Positions 13,611 through 18,061 of a DNA stretch of 18,061 nt are shown one piece after another; the first letter of the stretch is position 1; every line of letters starts with the position of its first letter. Source of the stretch: Caldifarciminota bacterium (GTDB taxonomy: Bacteria > Hydrothermota > Hydrothermia > B15-G9 > WFZT01); NCBI GenBank assembly GCA_026986235.1, contig JALSOY010000040.1, positions 1-18,061 of the forward strand, in the 5' to 3' direction. A model generated the notes under the pieces. That model did not search any database and had not been told where the DNA came from. It saw only the letters and a program-made list of their open reading frames with translations. The position numbers and the translations under genes are program-made.

Positions 13611-14966
13611 TTAAAATTTCTCTCCGTACTTCAACCTGTCTTCGAGTCTCATATAACCCCTTATAGCGTGAGAAAGCACAAATCTAAATGGTTCTGGTGG
13701 AAAAGGAATAATCTTCCTGCCGATGAAGAAAAGTCCTGTTCTGGGTGTATCCATCTCAAGAAGAAGTTCTGCCATCGTTCTTCCCGTATTGAAAGTTGCA
13801 GATACTCCATGACCGATGTACCCAAGGGCAAACATTGCGTCCCTGTCTTTACCCAGAAATCCTATAGCCGGAGCCATATCAAGAGTGATGGATACAGGAC
13901 CGCCCCACTGATGAGTAAACCTGATCCCCTGTAGCTGGGGGAATACCCATAGCAGATACCTTTTTAGTTCCTCAAAATTCTTTTCATCCCTGTCCTTTTC
14001 CATATCTCTACCGTAAGTAACTCCTACATCTCTACCTCCTATCACTATCCGATTATCCTTTGTCAATCTGTAGTAATGAATGAAGTCCCTGCTATCCTCA
14101 ATACCTGCACGGTTTGACCAGCCAATTCTTTCCATCTGCTCATCTGTAAGCGGTTCCGTCATAACTATCCTCGTAAACGCAGGTGTCTGGTATTTGTAAA
14201 GCTCGGGGAAAAGCACTGAATAGGCATTTGTCGCAAATACGAGCTTTTTAGACATTAGTTTACCTTCAGGAGTTTTGATAACAAATTTGTAAGGAGACTC
14301 TTTCCTCTTTGACACCTCTAAAACCGGAGAATACTCAAAAATTCTTACCCCCTTACTTTCGGCGATACTCTTAAGACTCCTTGCCCATTTCGCAGGATGC
14401 AGAATACCACATCTTTTCTCAAACCAACCGAGAAGAAACTTATCCGTATGAAACTCTTTCGAGAGCTTTTCCCGATCCCATACCTCGATACCGTCAAACT
14501 CCATCTCCCTGGCAACTTCAATTTCGTGTTCAAGCCTTTTTACCTGAGCTTCATTAGTTGCAACGAGCAGGTATCCGGATGATTCATAGTCACAATCAAC
14601 ATCGTGTGAAAGGATAAACTCTCTCAAATAATCCACAGCCTCCTCCATAAATTTTCTTGCCTGTTTACCCCTTTCCACTCCAAATCGAAGTTTTGTTATT
14701 GAAGGGGTAAGGCCAAAAAGGGTCATGTTAAAGCCACCATTACGGCCACTCGCACCGTAACCACAGATTTCAGCTTCAAGCACAACTACATCCGTCCCGC
14801 TATCGTACATCTTAACATGATAGCCTGTGGAAAGTCCCGTGTATCCTCCTCCGATTATTGCAACATCCGTTTTTACATCACCTTTCAACGAAGGATTGGG
14901 GACGATATCCCCCAAAGACTCAAGCCAGTAACTCCTCTTCCTGTAATCTCTTTTTACATAACCCAT
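13611..14966 (-). CDS. FAD-dependent amine oxidoreductase, DAO/PuuB-like
   Basis: Flavoprotein of the D-amino-acid oxidase fold, 451 residues, soluble. The FAD-binding motif GGGYTG is in VAIIGGGYTGLSTGYH (35-50), followed by VVVLEAE with the ribose-binding Glu and by GASGRNGGF, a typical signature of gamma-glutamylputrescine oxidase-like proteins. A C-terminal LGYIGHGVSATFNTGR matches the second flavin contact. Relatives oxidise secondary or primary amines such as gamma-glutamylputrescine, sarcosine or glycine. The substrate cannot be told and no polyamine gene is nearby. Two ATGs lie at the start; the second (14966) is chosen because it is 7 nt from GGAGG. It stands alone between the LVIVD gene and repeat array C. 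Confidence 0.9.
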   Translation of the reverse strand: MGYVKRDYRKRSYWLESLGDIVPNPSLKGDVKTDVAIIGGGYTGLSTGYHVKMYDSGTDVVVLEAEICGYGASGRNGGFNMTLFGLTPSITKLRFGVERGKQARKFMEEAVDYLREFILSHDVDCDYESSGYLLVATNEAQVKRLEHEIEVAREMEFDGIEVWDREKLSKEFHTDKFLLGWFEKRCGILHPAKWARSLKSIAESKGVRIFEYSPVLEVSKRKESPYKFVIKTPEGKLMSKKLVFATNAYSVLFPELYKYQTPAFTRIVMTEPLTDEQMERIGWSNRAGIEDSRDFIHYYRLTKDNRIVIGGRDVGVTYGRDMEKDRDEKNFEELKRYLLWVFPQLQGIRFTHQWGGPVSITLDMAPAIGFLGKDRDAMFALGYIGHGVSATFNTGRTMAELLLEMDTPRTGLFFIGRKIIPFPPEPFRFVLSHAIRGYMRLEDRLKYGEKF

Positions 14967-14973
14967 GATCATA

Positions 14974-14978
14974 CCTCC
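14974..14978 (-). promoter_or_regulatory. Ribosome binding site deciding the oxidoreductase start
   Basis: GGAGG on the minus strand. It leaves 7 nt to the ATG at 14966 but only one nt to the ATG at 14972, so the second ATG is the likely start. Confidence 0.7.
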
Positions 14979-15037
14979 ATTTAGAGTATGCAGGATTATT
15001 CCCGGTGATGTAAAGATTGCATAATCAACTATATTAA

Positions 15038-15210
15038 TAGAAGGGGGTTGACTACCGCTTGAAATTCAATCCCCCTGTATCCCCCTTCACCAAGGGGGAT
15101 TATGGGAGAAGGATCCCCCCTCTACAAGGGGGATTATGGGAGAAGGCAATCCCCTTCACCAAGGGGGCTTTCTGAGACGATGATCCCACTTCTCCAAGGT
15201 GGACTTTGAG
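15038..15210. repeat. Intergenic repeat array C
   Basis: It begins with a shortened R1 module (15038-15070: AGAAGGGGG, then TTGACTACCGCTTG and TTCAAT) that lacks the first C-run and the segment between the two G5 runs. The link CCCCCTGTATCCCCC follows, then four R2 modules starting near 15081, 15115, 15151 and 15185 (34-36 nt spacing). The last one is diverged (CCCACTTCTCCAAGGTGG) and lies 20-odd nt behind the folP stop codon. It has the same module order and orientation as arrays A and B. Nothing else is visible in the 255-bp gap apart from the upstream region of the oxidoreductase. Confidence 0.9.
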
Positions 15211-15221
15211 GGCTCTCTCAT

Positions 15222-16043
15222 TCAGGATGCACTCAGTGTTTTCACCGTTTTTATAACATCCAGGTTGGGTCTTACATCGTGAACACGAATGATTTCAACT
15301 CCCATCATCGTCAGGTATGCCGTGACGCCAAGTGTGCCGAAGAGCCTGCCACCTGGATCCGGTTCATTCAGGATGTGTCCGATAAACGATTTTCGCGAGT
15401 GACCCACGAGAATGGGATATCCGAACATCTTGAACTTTCTGATATTGCGGAGAATTTCGATATTGTCCTGGAACCTTTTGCCAAATCCGATTCCCGGATC
15501 GAGAATGATCTGGTCCACTCCTTTTTCTTTCAGAGTATGTACTTTTTTTCGGAAGTACTCAATAAGCTCACCAACGACATCTTCGTATGTGGGATTCTTC
15601 TGCATGTCTTTGGGTGTTCCCTTTATGTGCATGAGAACATAGGGCGTTCTGGAGGCCACATCAAGGATTTTTCTATCGAACTCGAAGCCTGAAATGTCGT
15701 TTATGATGTCAGCACCCTCCTTTATCGCCTCTTCTGCAACCTGAGCCTTGTAGGTATCAATGGATATGGGAATTTCTGAAAAACTCCTGATTATTCTAAT
15801 GGCAGGAATAACCCTCCTCATCTCCTCCTCAAGATCAACGGGTTCTGCTCCGGGCCTCGTTGATTCACCTCCTATATCGAGTATGTCTGCCCCTTCGTCT
15901 ATCATTTTTCGGGCAATCTCCTCCACACCACCCATAACCCTGCTTCCAGCGTAAAAGGAGTCAGGGGTAACATTCAGAATTCCCATGATGAGAGGGCCCT
16001 TATCAGTATCGATCTCTCTTCCATGGTAAGAGATAAGCTTCAT
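15222..16043 (-). CDS. folP: Dihydropteroate synthase
   Basis: Folate pathway enzyme condensing p-aminobenzoate with 6-hydroxymethyl-dihydropterin diphosphate; it is the target of sulfonamides. It has 273 residues, the usual length, and a TIM-barrel fold. Motifs seen in order: LIMGILNVTPDSF (18-30), DIGGESTRPGAE (56-67), ISIDTYKAQVA, ADIINDISGFE, VLMHIKGTPKDMQ, ILDPGIGFGK, VGHSRKSFIG and IIRVHDV at the C-terminus. No other folate gene is in view. The ATG at 16043 is the only sensible start; it has no Shine-Dalgarno, and a TATAAT box ends 7 nt before it. It is divergent from the crotonase gene. Confidence 0.98.
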   Translation of the reverse strand: MKLISYHGREIDTDKGPLIMGILNVTPDSFYAGSRVMGGVEEIARKMIDEGADILDIGGESTRPGAEPVDLEEEMRRVIPAIRIIRSFSEIPISIDTYKAQVAEEAIKEGADIINDISGFEFDRKILDVASRTPYVLMHIKGTPKDMQKNPTYEDVVGELIEYFRKKVHTLKEKGVDQIILDPGIGFGKRFQDNIEILRNIRKFKMFGYPILVGHSRKSFIGHILNEPDPGGRLFGTLGVTAYLTMMGVEIIRVHDVRPNLDVIKTVKTLSAS

Positions 16044-16050
16044 GAGAAAA

Positions 16051-16056
16051 ATTATA
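16051..16056 (-). promoter_or_regulatory. -10 box of folP, placed for a leaderless mRNA
   Basis: A perfect TATAAT on the minus strand that ends 7 nt (TTTTCTC) before the folP ATG. No good -35 box is seen at 16-18 bp spacing (best CAAATT), so the promoter call rests on the -10 box and its position. Confidence 0.5.
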
Positions 16057-16109
16057 AGGCTGAATGTTCGTTGAATTTGCCATAATCTAAACTCAAAGGA
16101 GGAGAGCAG

Positions 16110-16856
16110 ATGAGTTACATGAGGTACGAATTTGATGGAGGGATCGGAAAGATAACATTTACGAGGTCCGATAAGCTCAACTCATTCAACTTGCAGATGT
16201 GGCAGGAGCTTTACGATATACTCAAGAAGGAGAAGGACAATCCTGACATCAGGGTGCTGATCGTTACCGGGGAAGGTCGTGCCTTTTCAGCGGGCAACGA
16301 TATAAAGGAGATGGACAGGTTCAGGTCGAGCGAGGATTTACTTGACTTTTTCTCCGATGGGTTTTCGAGGGTTTTGCGCGAAATTTCAGAGTTTCCCGTT
16401 CCCACAATAGGCGCGATCAATGGCCTCGCCTACGGAGGAGGGTTTGAGATGACTCTCATGTTTGACATTGTAGTTGCTTCGAGAGATGCAAAGTTTGCCT
16501 TTCCTGAGGTTAAAATCGGGCTTATTCCTCCGGCGGGTCTCACCCTCGGTCCGTCAATCATTGGACTGAAAAGGGCAGCTTATCTGACTCTCACAGGTGA
16601 ACCCATAACGGCACAGGAGGCATTTGAGCTCGGTTTTGTCGATTTTGTAGTGGATACAGGTGAACTGGATAAAAAGGTAATGGAGATCGCCGAAAAAATC
16701 GTGAATTCAGATCCTATAGCTTCAAAGATTGCCAAAAGGTGGGTATCCAGGCAGAGAAACATGCTCTTTTTTGAAGAGGCATCAAAAGACCTTGTATTTC
16801 TGGCCAATACGAAGTTTGCAAGAGATTCCCTTCTCAGATTCCTGAAGAAGGAATGA
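16110..16856 (+). CDS. Enoyl-CoA hydratase/isomerase (crotonase family)
   Basis: CoA-thioester enzyme of 248 residues in the crotonase fold. The oxyanion-hole segments are AFSAGNDIKEM (58-68) and NGLAYGGGFEM (104-114). Glu113 and Glu133 (in FPEVKIGL) fall where the two catalytic glutamates of enoyl-CoA hydratase sit, so hydratase activity is plausible. The loop after it reads IPPAGLTLGPS where many hydratases have IPGAGGTQRL, so the substrate may differ from that of classical beta-oxidation enzymes. The ATG is preceded by GGAGGAG. Its neighbours (folP, lysS) do not reveal a pathway; no other beta-oxidation gene is in the window. Confidence 0.93.
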   Translation: MSYMRYEFDGGIGKITFTRSDKLNSFNLQMWQELYDILKKEKDNPDIRVLIVTGEGRAFSAGNDIKEMDRFRSSEDLLDFFSDGFSRVLREISEFPVPTIGAINGLAYGGGFEMTLMFDIVVASRDAKFAFPEVKIGLIPPAGLTLGPSIIGLKRAAYLTLTGEPITAQEAFELGFVDFVVDTGELDKKVMEIAEKIVNSDPIASKIAKRWVSRQRNMLFFEEASKDLVFLANTKFARDSLLRFLKKE

Positions 16857-16876
16857 AGCCTCTTCGTGAAGTTTTT
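16844..16876 (+). terminator. Possible weak terminator after the crotonase gene
   Basis: GAAGAAGG (16844-16851) can pair with CCTCTTC (16859-16865) with one bulged A, enclosing the stop codon. A T5 run follows a few nt later. The stem is short and the T-run is not adjacent, so this is tentative. Confidence 0.25.
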
Positions 16877-16923
16877 GGTATTTTGTATTAAAATTTTGCC
16901 ATTCCACCTGGGAGGAGCAGAAA

Positions 16924-18061
16924 GTGAGGACATATCCTGAAGAGTTTTTTGTAAGAAAGGAGAAGGTTAAAAAACTACGGGAAATGGGGATCGAGCCCTA
17001 TCCCTACAGGTTTGATATCACCCATCACTCTGTGGAGATAAAAGAGAAGTTCAGCGAGTTAGAGGGAAAAGAGGTAAGTGTTGCAGGCAGAATAATGACG
17101 AAGAGGGTGTTTGGTAAACTGAACTTTGCTCACCTCAGAGACGAATACGGTGATATTCAGATTGTAACCCAGAAAGGGGTGACCACAGTCCCGGGTCTGT
17201 CCGGAGAGGATGGATCCAGGTTTTTCAAAAAGTTTATCGACACAGGGGACATAGTGGGTATCCGCGGTGAAGTTATAAAGACGAAAACGGGAGAGATCAG
17301 TGTTCTTGCAAAAGAGCTTATGATTCTCTCAAAGGCGCTTTTACCCCTGCCTGAAAAATGGCACGGACTTCAGGATAAGGAGCTCAGGTATCGTGAAAGA
17401 TACCTTGACCTCATAGTGAATCCCGAATCCCGGGAGGTTTTTAAAACCAGGACGAAGATTATCGGTTTTATAAGAAATTTTCTTAATTCACGGGGATTTC
17501 TTGAGATGGAGACCCCTGTGCTCCAGCCCATATACGGAGGAGCGATGGCGAAGCCTTTTGAAACCTATTCCCATGTGCTTGGAAGTAAGCTGTATCTGAG
17601 GATTTCCAACGAACTTTACCTCAAGAGGCTGCTTGTCGGTGGATTTGAAAAAGTTTACGAGTTTTCAAAAGACTTTAGAAACGAGGGGATAGACAGGTTA
17701 CACTATCCGGAATTTACCCTCCTCGAGGCCTATGCCGCTTACTGGGACTACGAGGACATGTTGAAGATGACCGAGGATCTGCTATCTCAGCTTGCACTCA
17801 AAGTTAAAGGTTCCTACGAGTTTGAATATCAGGGTCAGCAAATTTCCTTCAGGCCCCCATTCAGACGCATTGATTATGTGAAAGCCCTGACTGAGCACCT
17901 TGGGTTCAATCCCATAGAAGCGGATGAAGCCAGGTTGAGGAAGGCGGCCGAACTTCATGGTATAGAAAAATATGACAGGTTGCCCAGACATAAGCTTATG
18001 GATAAACTCTTTGACAGGCTCATTGGAGACGAGATTAAAGATCCGGCTTTTGTATTGAACC
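16924..18061 (+). CDS. lysS: Lysyl-tRNA synthetase, class II (3' end outside window)
   Basis: Class II synthetase charging tRNA-Lys. 379 codons are present without a stop; the full protein is usually near 500, so roughly the last quarter, including motif 3, is missing. Residues about 50-140 are the N-terminal OB-fold that binds the anticodon (VSVAGRIMTKRVFGKLNFAHLRD). LQDKELRYRERYLDLI precedes motif 1. METPVLQPIYGGAMAKPF, LYLRISNELYLKRLLVGGF and motif 2 (YEFSKDFRNEGIDRLHYPEF, then TLLEAY) follow. The NELYLKRL and DFRNEGIDR wording resembles Bacteroidetes-type enzymes. The start is a GTG with GGGAGGAG 6 nt upstream; no ATG is nearby in frame. Confidence 0.96.
   Translation, partial: MRTYPEEFFVRKEKVKKLREMGIEPYPYRFDITHHSVEIKEKFSELEGKEVSVAGRIMTKRVFGKLNFAHLRDEYGDIQIVTQKGVTTVPGLSGEDGSRFFKKFIDTGDIVGIRGEVIKTKTGEISVLAKELMILSKALLPLPEKWHGLQDKELRYRERYLDLIVNPESREVFKTRTKIIGFIRNFLNSRGFLEMETPVLQPIYGGAMAKPFETYSHVLGSKLYLRISNELYLKRLLVGGFEKVYEFSKDFRNEGIDRLHYPEFTLLEAYAAYWDYEDMLKMTEDLLSQLALKVKGSYEFEYQGQQISFRPPFRRIDYVKALTEHLGFNPIEADEARLRKAAELHGIEKYDRLPRHKLMDKLFDRLIGDEIKDPAFVLN

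Noticed and set aside
15001..15037. Promoter of the oxidoreductase gene
   Set aside because: TTTACA and CATACT-like boxes can be paired at 18 bp upstream of 14966, but the match is too weak and alternatives too many to call a site.

Overview
The window is bacterial. It carries 16 protein genes (one cut by the right edge), three intergenic repeat arrays and no RNA gene that I can see. Most genes are core housekeeping: tRNA and rRNA modification, phospholipid synthesis, ribosomal protein L31, nucleotide sanitation, folate synthesis, and isoleucyl- and lysyl-tRNA synthetases. Two features point loosely to the FCB side of the bacterial tree or a neighbouring candidate phylum such as WOR-3. One is a secreted LVIVD-repeat protein with a C-terminal domain resembling type IX secretion sorting tails. 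The other is a LysRS whose active-site region reads like Bacteroidetes-type enzymes. This placement is inference; no rRNA is present to test it.

Layout. Positions 1-415 hold repeat array A, which follows the 3' end of trmB (minus strand). Divergently, plsY-gpsA (plus strand, 4-bp overlap) make glycerol-3-phosphate and lysophosphatidate. A consensus promoter inside the end of gpsA then drives a compact plus-strand cluster: rpmE, a SPOR-domain lipoprotein, rdgB, a gmhB-like phosphatase and rsmB. Each of these genes overlaps the next by 4-23 bp. The cluster ends at an 18-bp hairpin facing convergent minus-strand genes. Read in transcription order these are orf175 (unknown membrane protein), ileS and an AzgA-type purine permease. 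Orf175 has a TTGACA-N16-TATAAT promoter. A 42-bp perfect palindrome with a T-tract separates ileS from the permease.

Repeat array B (about 11,007-11,440) lies behind the 3' end of the LVIVD protein gene, and one of its hairpins forms an intrinsic terminator for that gene. Upstream on the same strand is a PuuB/DAO-like FAD oxidoreductase. Array C (about 15,038-15,210) sits behind the 3' end of folP. On the plus strand, divergent from folP, are a crotonase-family enoyl-CoA hydratase and the start of lysS.

The most unusual signals are not in the enzymes. First, there is a composite repeat family (a ~53-nt module, a fixed linker and ~35-nt modules). It occurs three times in the same orientation, each time just behind the stop codon of a minus-strand gene. 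Second, at three genes (plsY, orf175, folP) a TATAAT box ends 7-8 nt before the start codon with no Shine-Dalgarno sequence, suggesting leaderless mRNAs beside ordinary SD-led genes. Third, the purine permease gene is bracketed by inverted 12-bp repeats that adjoin GC-rich palindromes.
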